DNA of 64,000 nucleotides, taken from NCBI GenBank assembly GCA_018340375.1, contig JAFFJZ010000016.1:3169372-3233371 (forward strand). Direction: 5' to 3'. Source of the stretch: Gonatopus flavifemur (Eukaryota; Arthropoda; Insecta; Hymenoptera; Dryinidae). Below, in pieces: positions 52,661 to 62,746 of this stretch (within the stretch, counting starts at the first letter, position 1; each line of letters starts with the position of its first letter). The position numbers and the translations under genes were made by a program. The notes under the pieces are model-generated. The model worked only from the letters and a program-made list of their open reading frames with translations. It had not been told where the DNA came from and did no database searches.

Positions 52661-53145
52661 TCCACTCTTTGTCCGGAATGCCCATCAGGGTATTCATAGA
52701 CCCATGTTCCGTCACCGGTAATGATGCCTTCGATAACATTTTGGCCCAAAGAAAGCATTTGTTTAGCAACATCAATGCCATGCTGTTTCTGCAACAAATT
52801 CAACACTCTCGGCACAAGCCGTGCTTCACTCATGGCCAAAATATTGTGCATAACGTTCTGCACCGATCCGAACGAGACACCAAGATCGAATGCTATCTCC
52901 CTGATGCTCACACGACGATTTGAGAGGACGATTGCTTTAATTTTATCAATATTTTCGTCAGTGATACTGGTGGATTGTCGACCGGAACGAGGCAAATCAT
53001 CAACCACAATACGACCTGCTTTAAACTCTTTGTACCACTCGTACGCTTGTGTTTTCGCACATGAAATTTTGTTAAAAACACAAAATTTTAGACAAACTCT
53101 TTGCTCAACCAAATTCGACATTGCGGAATTCGCAGACCACAACAA
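52609..53145 (-). pseudogene. Mariner transposase N-terminal fragment
   Basis: After MSNLVEQRVCLKFCVFNKIS the frame shows a shortened first helix-turn-helix (residues missing before YEWYKEFKAGR), a normal second one (VSIREIAFDLGVSFGSVQNV), and the first catalytic block as TGDGTWVYEYP, where GDETW is usual. The Asp is kept. After that the similarity stops and the frame runs into GACATG/GGACAT sequence of the adjoining array, so catalytic residues two and three are gone. It differs from the 25055 copy, so it is a separate mariner lineage. Non-functional. Confidence 0.8.
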
Positions 53146-53340
53146 GCACTGACTCGTTTACAAGACAACACGCACTAACTTCTGACGAATAAGGCGCAAA
53201 CAGACATTTGAGCGCTAAATAACAGATGGAATAACATGGAAAACAAAAGATTCCGACAATATCTCAAGCGCGGTTTGTTTGAATTGAGAATTCCGAGTAC
53301 TTTTTGATCAGAAGGTATATAATACTTTTTAGGGTGTTCA

Positions 53341-53634
53341 CCCTGGTGAAAGGGAAGCGTGTAATAGAAAGTGTCAGGACCGTAGTTGGAAAGTATTTCG
53401 AACGTGGATTTAAGCGTATACCGAGCATCAAGTGGAACATTAAGAGTGATTCGAACGTATATTTGAAGTGTGTGAAGCGTATCCGAAGAAACCCCAATTT
53501 CATAGAAACCGGGCTTCACGCACGGAAGCGTAATCCAAGAGTGGATAGGAAGCATATGAGAAGTATTAGGAAAGTAATCTGAAACATGCTTACGCTTCCG
53601 TTACTCTTTATGACACGCTTCCCTTTCACCAGGG
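53341..53634. mobile_element. CCCTGGTGAAA MITE packed with GAAGCGT motifs
   Basis: CCCTGGTGAAAGGGAAGCGT at the left and ACGCTTCCCTTTCACCAGGG at the right, perfect over 20 bp. The interior iterates GAAGCGTATxxG, TGGAAxxT and AAGTATT. Confidence 0.85.
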
Positions 53635-53639
53635 CAGTG

Positions 53640-55250
53640 TGGTTTAGATTTTGTATATTGATATGACTCATTGAATAAGATACAATCCAATCGGCTATAC
53701 CATGATCGGATCCGATTGAGTAGTAGAACCTCTCTTTAATAGAATTTCATTCGTCTACAGATTCTCTGAGTCGACTAAACCTCCATTGAACCCAATTGAG
53801 TCAATTGGGCGATTCCTGTTTACAACTTAGTTGCAATAGTATACCTTGTATATCAGGATCTCAGTATGATTCCCATCCTCTATCGTGATATGAACCAGTG
53901 AACTATAGAATACTATAGAATGCAATTGGTCATGTCTCTATCGAATCCGATTGAGTAGTACAGTCTATCTTTGATGAAATTTTATTCGCAAACAGGTGTT
54001 GTGAATCGGCTAATTGCCCATTGGATTCGATTGGGTTAGTTGTGCGATTTCTTTTTACAACCCATTTTGAATAGCGTGATTTGCAAAACCATTTTTTGGC
54101 GTGATATCATTGTGTATCGTCATATGACTCATTGATTACGACAGAATCCATCGTACCCGTAGCGAATCCGGTTCAGTACTAGAGTCTGTCTCTGAAGAAA
54201 TTTGATTCACAAACAAATGTTTTGGATCGGTTAAACCCCCATTGGATCCACTTGGGTCAGTCGTGCGATTCCTCTTTATAGCTCATTGTGAATAGTACCA
54301 TTTGCATAATCAGTGTTTCGGTATGCTTCCCATTCCACATCTTAATATAACTTGATGAGTACGATAGAATCCAGTCGGTCATATCCCTATTGGATCCGAT
54401 TGAGTAGGAGACCCGATCTCTGGGAAAATTTCATTCGCCTACAAATGTTTAGAATCAGCTCGGCCCCCATTACATCCCATTGGGTCAATCGTGAGATTGC
54501 TGTTCACGAAACACTCAGAATAGTGTACCTCGTATATTAGCGTCTCAGTGTGATTTGCATTTCATACCGTGATACGGCTCAAAGAATACGATAGAATGTC
54601 ATCGGTCATACCACTATCGAATCCGATTGAGTAGTAGATCCTACACTGATAAAGGTCCACTCGGTTCCAGATGTTTCAAATCAACTGAACGCTCATTAAA
54701 TCCGACTGGGTAAATGGGGCGATTCCTGTGTACAACTCACTTGCAGTAGTGCACCTTGTATATCAACGGCTGAGCGTGGTTTCCATCCCGTATCGTAATG
54801 TAAATCATTAAATACTATAGAACGCTATTGGTCATGTTCTTATCGAATCCGATTGAGTAGTAGCGCCTATTTCTGATAGAATTCCAGTCGCCTACAGATT
54901 TTTTGAATCGGCTACATCCCTATTGAATCCGATGCGTCAATTGTGCAATTCATTGAATATTATAGCATTCAATCGTTCATTATTATATCGAAACCAATTG
55001 AGAAATAGAGCCCATTCCTGATGGAATCTCACTTGCTCAGAGAGATTTATAATTAGCAAAACTCTCATTGACTCCGACTGGGTGAATATTTCCAACCTCA
55101 GTTGCATCTACCTTGAAAAAATGAAATATCGCATATCAGTATTACAGTGAGTTTTTGAGTCTCAATCATATCATGAATCACTAAATACTGTAGAATCGAA
55201 TCAGCTATTCTCCTAATGAATCCGATTCCGAATGTACATCCCTTTGACAA
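53640..55250. repeat. Degenerate ~228-bp tandem array
   Basis: The landmark TCGAATCCGATTGAGTAGTA recurs near 53711, 53945, 54167, 54395, 54622, 54848 and 55221 (intervals 222-237 bp), with one shortened copy near 54993. Each unit also carries TATCxTGATATGACTCATTGA and GGCGATTCCTGTTTACAAC. It continues into ATTCTGATTGAA-type sequence that ends in a CCCTGGT-group right terminus. Confidence 0.7.
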
Positions 55251-55968
55251 TATTTTTAACTGGAAAAACTTTCAACGAATCAAATTCGCTCCCAACGTTC
55301 AAATTCCGTATTCATTGCGATTCCTCAACTCCGTACATTTACCGATTGATTCTCAAGTATTTATATTGGTTGATTCGTTGGCATGCTCAATAAATCCAAT
55401 TGTATTCAATCGGGATATCGACTGCACAATGTTCTGATTCAATCTCATTCATTTCTCATTGCCACCATTCCCCATTTATATTGTTCTTTTTCCTATTCAA
55501 TCTCATTGTTTATTGCGTTTCAACATTACTGGGCAAATGCCGATTCATCTCCATTCGTTCATCCGTTGATTTCCGTATTAATTCCTAATCAATATAATCT
55601 CCGATTTTTCTATTTCCAATCCACCATTTGATTCTGATTGGATTGCAATCAGGGAAACGATCATTGAATCCTATCAAATATCATGCGAAAATCGAAATGT
55701 TTAAATGACTATTGAATCCAGAAACTTGAAAATGTTCAGACCGCATTCGATCTGATTACGTTTTTTTCTCCCATTTCCCTGTGAAGAAGTGTCCCTTGTT
55801 TCACCCGTATGTCCCTGATTCAGTACCATTCATCAAAGCATGTCTATTGGTTCTGATTAAATCTGACCAATTCTGATTGAAGCTCAATCATCAAATATTG
55901 ATGCTCCAAAGTACGTACTATTCATTCAATCAGATTTGGTCAGAATCAATCGTTTATTTTAACCAGGG
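55251..55968. mobile_element. Right part and terminus of a CCCTGGT-group element
   Basis: TTTTAACCAGGG at 55957-55968 is the terminus. The preceding 700 bp iterate ATTCAATC, TCCGATT and ATTCTGATT. The 228-bp array may be the body of this element, with its left end near 53640. Confidence 0.5.
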
Positions 55969-56052
55969 AGTTGATTCATTTGTACCCAAGTATGTATTAG
56001 GAAATAGTTCTTATCCAAAATGGTTTTCTTCGGAATTAATTAAACTTATTCG

Positions 56053-56180
56053 CAGGGCTGTGGATTCGGAGTCGGGAGTCGGAGTTGAGGAGTCGTGGAA
56101 TGATGGATGGAGCCGAAAGGGGAGTCGGAGTCGAATGTTATTTCATCGACTCCGACGCCACTTTCGACTCCTTATAAAAA
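56053..56180. mobile_element. hAT-type repeat remnant (GGAGTCGGAGT family)
   Basis: CAGGGCTGTGGATTCGGAGT at the left, then GTCGGAG iterations and ATCGACTCCGAC in inverse. Ends of the CAGGGxTGTGGAGTCGGAG type are typical of a widespread hAT-derived repeat in animals. The right terminus is missing. Confidence 0.6.
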
Positions 56181-56649
56181 AAGTTAGTTTTCATGAAAGT
56201 ACGTTAGAAAAATATTACGAGAACGTCCTGTAGTATATGAAAAGAACGTTTTCAGAACGTGTTTTGCTGCATTAAGAGTGAAAATGCTGTAAAAGTATGT
56301 GCTTTTGGAAGTTAAGACTCGCAGAACCTGGGCTATGTTTTTAAAACATTCAGAGAACTTCGTGTGCTCTTTGGAATATATTTTCATTTCTTTGACTCAT
56401 TTTTGAAAATACACATATTCAACCTTCTGATCATTCAATTGTAATAAACTCATATTACATTGAGAGAAAAAAAATCTTAAACTAAGAAAATATTGGTCTG
56501 ATCGAGTCCGATCCGATATTTTCTTGATTCAAGAAAACTTTCTTCGGAAGGAGAAATTACTCAGTTTGAAACTATACAGTGTGATATAGACAAAATTTTC
56601 TTACTCCAAGTACACATTTTCTTGAGATAAGAAAAAAAATATATTCTTA
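56181..56649. other. Spacer
   Basis: AAGAAAATATTGGTCTGATC / TTTTCTTGATTCAAGAAAA motifs at 56480-56640 suggest another decayed palindrome. No gene seen. Confidence 0.3.
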
Positions 56650-57041
56650 CCCGTACAGCACAACCACCGATCCTCCACCTAGGACTTCGGTGGACTGGAG
56701 GTGGAGAATTGGTGGAGAAATGGGAGCCGTGGAAATAAGGGAGAAATAAGGGAGAGTCTCCGTTGAGGCAACGGAGAGGCGACGGAGAAATGTCCGCCCC
56801 CTGTATTTTCAATATAATTCTTATTGGTGCATTTACGTAACCAAATCTGAATGTATGAATTCACGGATTTAAGTTTTACTGGAAATACAGGGGGCGGACA
56901 TTTCTCCGTCGCCTCTCCGTTGCCTCAACGGAGACTCTCCCTTATTTCTCCCTTACTTCCACGGCTCCCATTTCTCCACCAATTCTCCACCTCCAGTCCA
57001 CCGAAGTCCTAGGTGGAGGATCGGTGGTTGTGCTGTACGGG
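56650..57041. mobile_element. CAGCAC-group palindrome with 159-bp arms (GTGGAGG family)
   Basis: CCCGTACAGCACAACCACCG at 56650 and its inverse ending CTGTACGGG at 57041. Arms 56650-56808 and 56883-57041 match base for base except for about one position; the spacer is 74 bp. The arms are GC-rich and iterate GGTGGAGAA, GGAGAGGCGACGGAG and CCTCCACC. Confidence 0.9.
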
Positions 57042-57078
57042 TAGATCAAAAAAATATGTTCTTCTGATTAAGCTAATT

Positions 57079-57410
57079 CCCGTACAGCACACCTCCGTGG
57101 AGGCGACGTGGAGGAACCGTGGATCCTCCACGCAAGCAACGTGGAGACGACGTAGCGTTTGAGTGGAAAATACGGAGAGTCTCCGTAGAGGCGCCGGAGA
57201 AATGTCCGCCTTGCAAACCGTGGCTGCAACGTGGAGTGGGAGTGGAGAAAAGGTGGAGAGAACGGAGAGGCGACGTGGATGAATGAGCGCTTTCAAAAGC
57301 GATGGCGCTGCATGCACCTATCCGTCTACGTTGTCTCCACGTAGCCTCCACCTCGCCCTATGATATTAAAATCCACCGAACCTCCACGTGGCCTCCACGT
57401 GGAAAAGTTA
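57079..57410. mobile_element. Second CAGCAC-group GTGGAGG element
   Basis: CCCGTACAGCACACCTCCGT at 57079; the body repeats GTGGAGGCGACGTGGAGG, GGAGACGACG and CCTCCACGTGG in both orientations. The right terminus is not clear. GC-rich frames at 57009-57351 on the minus strand are motif by-products. Confidence 0.6.
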
Positions 57411-57699
57411 CACAAATTTACGTTAATGATCGATGAAATGAGAATTTTCTTCGGATTCATAATTATTAGTTGGGTGGACATTAAAAAACAACACAAGGTA
57501 AGTGGAAAAAATATATCCATATATTTGTAAATATGAAAACTCCATACTTTTCTTACAAAATGATTATGAATTAATGATAATGAATTTCAGGGACGTCACA
57601 TGTTAATTGCATTGTATTTCAAAGTAATTCCACATTTTTTACACAGAACGTTTGTGTCCTAATGTATACATTTATGATAGTTTCTACTCATTATAATAT
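57411..57699. other. Spacer
   Basis: Nothing recognised. Confidence 0.3.
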
Positions 57700-57758
57700 T
57701 CAATAATGATAATAATAATAATAATAATAACGCAAATGATGATGATAATAATAATCTA
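57700..57758. repeat. (AAT)n / (GAT)n microsatellite
   Basis: Runs of AATAATAAT with ATGATGATG interruptions. Confidence 0.8.
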
Positions 57759-58979
57759 CAACCACTATTGTATTCCATACTAATGACCAGTTTTCTATCC
57801 GCTAGAATAATCGATTCATCAAAACTTCGCATGTAAGTTATTTAGATACTGAGATAAAAAAATGATAAATTAAGATTTCTCACCGGAAATTAGACAATAT
57901 CTTTGACAGAAAGTGATAAAGACTTCGAAGAAGAAAGAAAGGTCAGCGCCTTGACTAAAAAGTTTACATTCAAATATCACAATCGTTTCACGTTATTTCT
58001 AAAATAAATAATCTATAAAAATACATGGTTTCCCAAGGATCACTACAGAAGGCCGTCAAGCAATAATCGAGGGTTACAAAATTTTTCTCAAACTTTTCCG
58101 TCAAATGCGTAAGAAATGAAAATTTCCAATGAATTAATGATGAAATAAGTACCTGGGACTACGCATCGCATATGAATTCCCATTCCATACTAGTTCTGAA
58201 GTATTATGGAATGAGTTTGGATAATTTCGAGAGTTGAAAGTTGGTACTTAAAAAATTTGTTTTTGAACATCTCAGAACCAGTTCAGAATAATAATTGATA
58301 TCCAAAGTACAATCCCAGGCATGTATTTTATCATCACATATTAAAAATTTTCATTTCTTACGTATTTGACGAAAAAAATTCAAGTAAAATTTCGTCAGCT
58401 TTGGCTGTTGCTTTCCACGTAACACAACGTGTCTCAGTAATTATGCTATGTGGATCGAAAGGTGTGAGGTTTTTTGAATATCACAATATCTATCACGTCA
58501 GTACCGATTTTGTTGGTGTTGAACAATCCTTCCTAAAACTAATTATAAAATTATAAATAATCATAATGGCTCGCAAGATTGAATTTACATTGTAATATCA
58601 CCCATATATCACAGAAGTTCGAAAAGAATTCTTGAGGACTCATAATGAATTCTCCAAATTCCAATTGAATTCTGCATGAACCCGTTCTAAACTAACGTGT
58701 TGTATGGGGAATTTTGGTGTTGTAATTAATCACCTCACTTATTATAAGCAACATTTTGCACTTTTTTGACACAATATAAGATCTGAACATTAACAGAATC
58801 CAGACTCTTTCTGATAATATGTAAGAATTATTACGAAATTAACAATAAAATATTTAGAACCCTTTCATCAAATATCCCGCATAGTGTTCCAACACCCATT
58901 CTACCTCATAAGTACGCAATGTCATATTCCACACTTTTTCAACGCTCAACGTTCTGTAACGAGTTTCAAGTATCGAGAC
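57759..58979. other. AT-rich spacer with one hairpin MITE
   Basis: A CAGCAC-group hairpin lies at 58601-58708 (CCCATATATCACAGAAGTTC at the left, AACGTGTTGTATGGG at the right, GAATTC motifs inside). CTTTGGCTGTTG near 58399 and other stretches match nothing. No gene seen. Confidence 0.4.
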
Positions 58980-59479
58980 TCTTACAACACAACGACTGAT
59001 CTTTCATCTAGGACTTTGGTGGAATAAAAGTGGAACATTAATGGAGAAATGGGAGGGTGGAAATCAGGGAGAAATGGAAGAGAGTTTTCCTGGATAAAAC
59101 GGAGAGGCAACAGAGAAGGAATATCCGGCCACTTCATTTTCAATGGAATTCGTATTGGTGGATTAACATATTCAAATTTGGTTACGTACATACTTCAATA
59201 TAAATTCTACTGAAAATGAAGTGAACAGGAATTCCCGTAGCTCCTCTGTTACATCTACGAAGACTTTTCTTCATATACCCCTTATTCCCACCGCTCCTAT
59301 TTTTCACTAATGTTCCACTTCCATTCTACCAAAGGAATCTTCCGAAGTAGCTGATCCAAGCGATCCGGATGACTTTTCAAGCTTTTTGATTGGCTGGAAA
59401 GTGATCCGGATCACTTGGATCAGCTACTTTGGAAGGCTGCAAAGTTCTACGTGTAGGATCAGTGGTCGTGCTGTACGGG
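58980..59479. mobile_element. Diverged GTGGAGG-family CAGCAC element
   Basis: The left CTTACAACACAACGACTGAT matches the inverse of the right end (CCCGTACAGCACGACCACTG). The body is an AT-shifted version of the 56650 palindrome (ACTTTGGTGGAATAAAAGTG, GGAGAGGCAACAGAG). Nested hairpin at 59340-59436. Confidence 0.6.
59340..59436. mobile_element. 97-bp hairpin nested in 58980-59479
   Basis: CTTCCGAAGTAGCTGATCCA and its inverse TGGATCAGCTACTTTGGAAG pair; the arms continue AGCGATCCGGATGACTTTT with AAAGTGATCCGGATCACT. Confidence 0.75.
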
Positions 59480-60190
59480 AAAGGATATGAAAAACGTACT
59501 CATTTCTTTTGGAATTATCGCAACACATATATGGATACACGCATACATATACTAAAGCAATCACATGATTCTTCAGGCCAAATTATTAGATGTCGAGAAC
59601 TGATATAGAAAAGCCGGAAATTTTTAGACATGAGGATTCGTTGACTCAAATATTGTCCTTACGGATCCGAAATTTGAAATTTACAAACACATGATCTCAT
59701 TTCGAATGTAATTTGTGTGAGCATTGAACGTTTTTGCTGTGTACACATCTTCATCCAACTTAATTCTCAAAAATTCAGACTTTTTTCATGAATTGAACTT
59801 TAACCCAAGAACCGCTGGGACTTTTTCGTTCACTTTCCAATTTTGAATCTTTCCACTTTTCAGGAAGTGTAAACTCAAGAATATCAGATTGCCCTCAAAC
59901 AGAGACCTTTCCTTAAAGTATTTAGCATCACCAAACAATTTTTCACTTCGAAAAAATTATAGAAATTGTAATGATTCAAAATTTCCAACGGGACAGTAAA
60001 GTCCCATTAGCGGTTCCAGTGTTAAACAATTCCATTGAAAACCAAATTATATGGAGCACTCGTATATATCTCATTAATCAGGTGGATTCCATTTTGCAAT
60101 TCACACTGTATAGTTGAAGGAAGGGCGAGGCCTGTATCCAATGGATATTTCGAACGAAGTACATATCTTTACTGCACTAATCAAATAATT
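59480..60190. other. Spacer downstream of gene C
   Basis: Contains no recognised repeat. It would hold the gene C 3' UTR; no AATAAA lies close to the stop. Confidence 0.3.
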
Positions 60191-60432
60191 TCAATCATCA
60201 TCTTCGTTATGGTCATCACTATCATCTACCACTACACCATCGCCATTGTTTTCGTTGACTTTATCATCCTCTTCTGATGAATCTACTAATCTTTGATGTT
60301 CTTGGTTGGTTTTTTTGGTTATTTTCGGTTTGGTGATCATCTTCATGCGTTTAGTCGCATCTTTAAACCATTGCTGCATCTTTTTGTATACGGTGGCTCG
60401 TTTGCTCCCTTCCACGGTGGATAAAATCGCAT
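60191..60432 (-). CDS. Gene C last exon: end of DUF4806 and acidic tail
   Basis: Acceptor ATTTTGTTTCAG, phase 1 entry. It begins (D)AILSTVEGSKRATVYKKMQ, then QWFKDATKRM completes the DUF4806 pattern. The last 35 residues are largely D, E, N and S. TGA at 60191-60193. Confidence 0.7.
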
Positions 60433-62070
60433 CTGAAACAAAATATATTTCTTTAAGTTTACAATTTCTCCCCATCTCTACGTCCCAAGCAGCACCAGGA
60501 GGAATTCCTGTGGACCAGTATTCTGTGGACATGCATAGAAGGTGATTATCCAAAACAGTCCCATTTGGAGGTTCTAAGCATGTTCATATCACATCTGAAA
60601 CATCCGTGTGCCGCTTGGAGTCCATATACATGAACAATTTTTCGAAATGAAACACATTTCAATGTTCCTTTTATACCCGTGATTAATCCTATGATAAGAA
60701 GAGTCGAGGCTGCCTTTTTTTTTTTATTTCGTCCTTCCCAGCAATAGCCTGCAGCGACTTCATTACAAAAGATTTCTCTTAGTATGGTGTACACTGCCGA
60801 ACCTTCAGTCATTCCACCGAATGACCGTAGGTATTTTTCCTGTCGACGAAAAACATGTGTTAATTTTCCCACATGCAATTTGCAATTTTCACATTATTTT
60901 CACGCTATAGAAAATGCCAGGCAAATTTTAGTATCTATCGAGACAGCTCATTTTCAGCTTTTTGTGTCCAGCCATTTCTGAGATATGAATTTGAAAAAAA
61001 AGCAGTTCTTTTGTTTTTAATGTCCATAACTTCGCGAAAAATGGTCCAATTGAGATGTTTTTTTTTTCATTTTCGTTTTTAGACACACTTTCAGAAAAAA
61101 ATGGTACAAAATTATCAAAACTGTTTATAAAAACGCAAATTCCAAAAGAAAAAACAACATCTCAATCGGATCATTTTTCGCAAAGTTATGGGCATTCAAA
61201 AGTACCATTTTTGATAGTATGCAAAGTACCCGACCGACAATGTGCCCGACCGTAGGTAGAGCCCCACTGGCGTTGGCCCGACTTGGTTAGGATAGGCTGT
61301 TTCCCCCAGAACCAGCCTATCCTAACCAAGTCGGGCTAACGCCAGTCAAGCTCTAACTACGGTCGGGCATATTGTCGGTCGGGTACTTTGCATACTACCC
61401 CATTTTTTTTAAAATTCATATCTCGAAAGTGTCATGGCAAAAGAGGCTGAAAATTGGCATGAAAGCCTGTCTCAATGGAGCCTTCCGAAGTATACTAAAA
61501 GACAAAAAATTACGGAGGAAATCGGAAATGTAAAAGCTAAATGGTGTCCGATTTGGCGTGGATTGCCCCATATATACTTTCAATATTAGGATTCAGAAAA
61601 CTACTTACTATTTTCTTTTTCTTTTCGGTATTTGATGAGATCATTTCTTCCACTTCGGCCATATCTCTTTCGTTCTGGATTGGAAACAATTTTTCTATAC
61701 CTTCCAAGTTTGAATTATTGTCGCCATTTGTTTTGAAACTGAGATTTTCAATTTGACGAATGATGTACCGCGAATGTCCTGATTGAGTTTCTGACCGTTT
61801 CAATAAAGCATCCAATTTCACTGAAAACCAAGGATGGTAATTAAAATTTCAATTCATATTGTTCTGATTCATTATGAACATCATTCATTTGTGTACCTAA
61901 ATATGAGAACTTATTGTGAAATTGTTCATTGTTGTCTCATTTGTTCATGAACTTACCATCACATTTACAATTGGGCTCTGCGATCTGTTTCATCTCACGT
62001 TCTCCGAGCAATACCTGTCTTGGATTCTTTGCGGTCAATGTTCTCATTGAGGAATCCAATTTACTATTTT
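60191..62070 (-). CDS. Gene C: DUF4806-like protein, 5' part not found
   Basis: Exons on the minus strand: 62070-61957, 61820-61609, 60839-60677, 60432-60191. All three junctions are phase-consistent (1, 0, 1) with good splice motifs. Order of parts: a basic linker with CKC near its end; a helical region with an aliphatic and Glu-rich segment; a DUF4806-like domain beginning YLRSFGGMTEGSAVYTILRE and running through CWEGRNKKKKA to QQWFKDATKRM; and an acidic tail ending DDSDDHNEDDD. DUF4806 is expanded in arthropod genomes and has no known function. The usual N-terminal exons were not found before the right edge. Both inner introns are short except 61608-60840, which holds a foldback element. 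Confidence 0.65.
60677..60839 (-). CDS. Gene C exon: DUF4806 core
   Basis: Acceptor TTTTCGTCGACAG, phase 0 to 1, 163 bp. EKYLRSFGGMTEGSAVYTIL, REIFCNEVAAGYCWEG and a Lys run are the hallmark sequence of the domain. Donor ACGG|GTATAA. The unspliced frame continues to 60546 but loses similarity after the donor. Confidence 0.7.
60928..61502. mobile_element. Foldback element in a gene C intron
   Basis: The left TTTTAGTATCTATCGAGACA and GCTCATTTTCAGC are inverted at the right (GCTGAAAATTGGC, TGTCTCAATGGAG, GTATACTAAAAG). A second inner pair, GCGAAAAATGGTCC / GGATCATTTTTCGC, brackets an inner palindrome. Nested hairpin at 61215-61398. Confidence 0.65.
61215..61398. repeat. GC-rich near-perfect hairpin, about 85-bp arms
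   Basis: TAGTATGCAAAGTACCCGAC at the left and its inverse at the right; pairing continues through CGACAATGTGCCCGACCGTA, ACTGGCGTTGGCCCGACTTG and GGTTAGGATAGGCTG to a small loop (TTTCCCCCAGAAC). Few mismatches. Confidence 0.85.
61609..61820 (-). CDS. Gene C exon: helical region before DUF4806
   Basis: Acceptor CTTGGTTTTCAG, phase 1 to 0, 212 bp. It includes KLDALLKRSETQSGHSRYII and LFPIQNERDMAEVEEMISSN, then a Lys run. Such a proline/Glu segment just before DUF4806 is usual in the family. Donor AAATA|GTAAGT. Confidence 0.7.
61957..62070 (-). CDS. Gene C exon: linker
   Basis: Acceptor TGAATTTCAG, 114 bp, open only when entered in phase 1. It encodes NSKLDSSMRTLTAKNPRQVL and then LLGEREMKQIAEPNCKCD. 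Donor GATG|GTAAGT. Confidence 0.6.
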
Positions 62071-62276
62071 CTGAAATTCATATTATGGGAAATTCATATC
62101 AATTCATAGGGATTTGATTCCAACATTATTATTATCGAAACGTGGCTAACACGTCACGTATCCCAAAAAACCCCATGCTTTTTAAAAAGTATGGAGTCAA
62201 AGATGGTCACTTGGCTCCCAAATACAAAATTGATCACAAAGACGTTTATTTGTAACATGCTTTATAACATCGACGT

Positions 62277-62746
62277 TAGGGATACTTTAATGATGGATCG
62301 GACAATCAGGTTTTTACTTATCTGTCATCAATGGGATAGGGGTTGGTTTGCACATCATACAATGAATAAAAGTGAATACTCAATTTCAAATATAACGGAA
62401 AAGTAAAATTTGTATTACATTTTCAATGGATCACTCCCAAGTAACACGAAAGTACTGGTGAAGTACTGTCGACATGTCACTTGGTTATATTCATTTGGTA
62501 CAGCAAAAAACATTCCATGGCACGTTCATAGAACGTTCATTTTCGTGAACGTACTATGAAGATAATTTGAACGTGTTTAGCTGTACCAAATGCATGTTAT
62601 AAGAATATTCTATGAATCTTCTATGTACGTGGTTGTGCTGCTTGGGCTCAGTTCTATTCATTGTTGGACACAAAAATCAAGTATCTATTCTTTGGTTATT
62701 CCATTAATGGCGACCGATTGCCCAATCCCTCATCAAAGAATCTCTA
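62277..62746. mobile_element. Second copy of the TAGGGATCCTTTAATGAGG MITE
   Basis: TAGGGATACTTTAATGATGG at 62277 and its diverged inverse ending TCTCTA at 62746; GATCGGACAATCAG and GACCGATTGCCCAATC lie in the arms. Interrupted by the MITE at 62436-62646. Confidence 0.7.
62436..62646. mobile_element. CAGCAC-group MITE nested in 62277-62746
   Basis: CCCAAGTAACACGAAAGTAC at the left and the inverse of CCCAAGCAGCACAACCACG at the right; the arms pair TTTGGTACAGC with GCTGTACCAAA and GAACGTTC motifs fill the centre. Confidence 0.7.

Noticed and set aside
57009..57351. GC-rich minus-strand frames of about 100 codons
   Set aside because: By-product of GTGGAGG/CCTCCAC repeats in CAGCAC-group MITEs.
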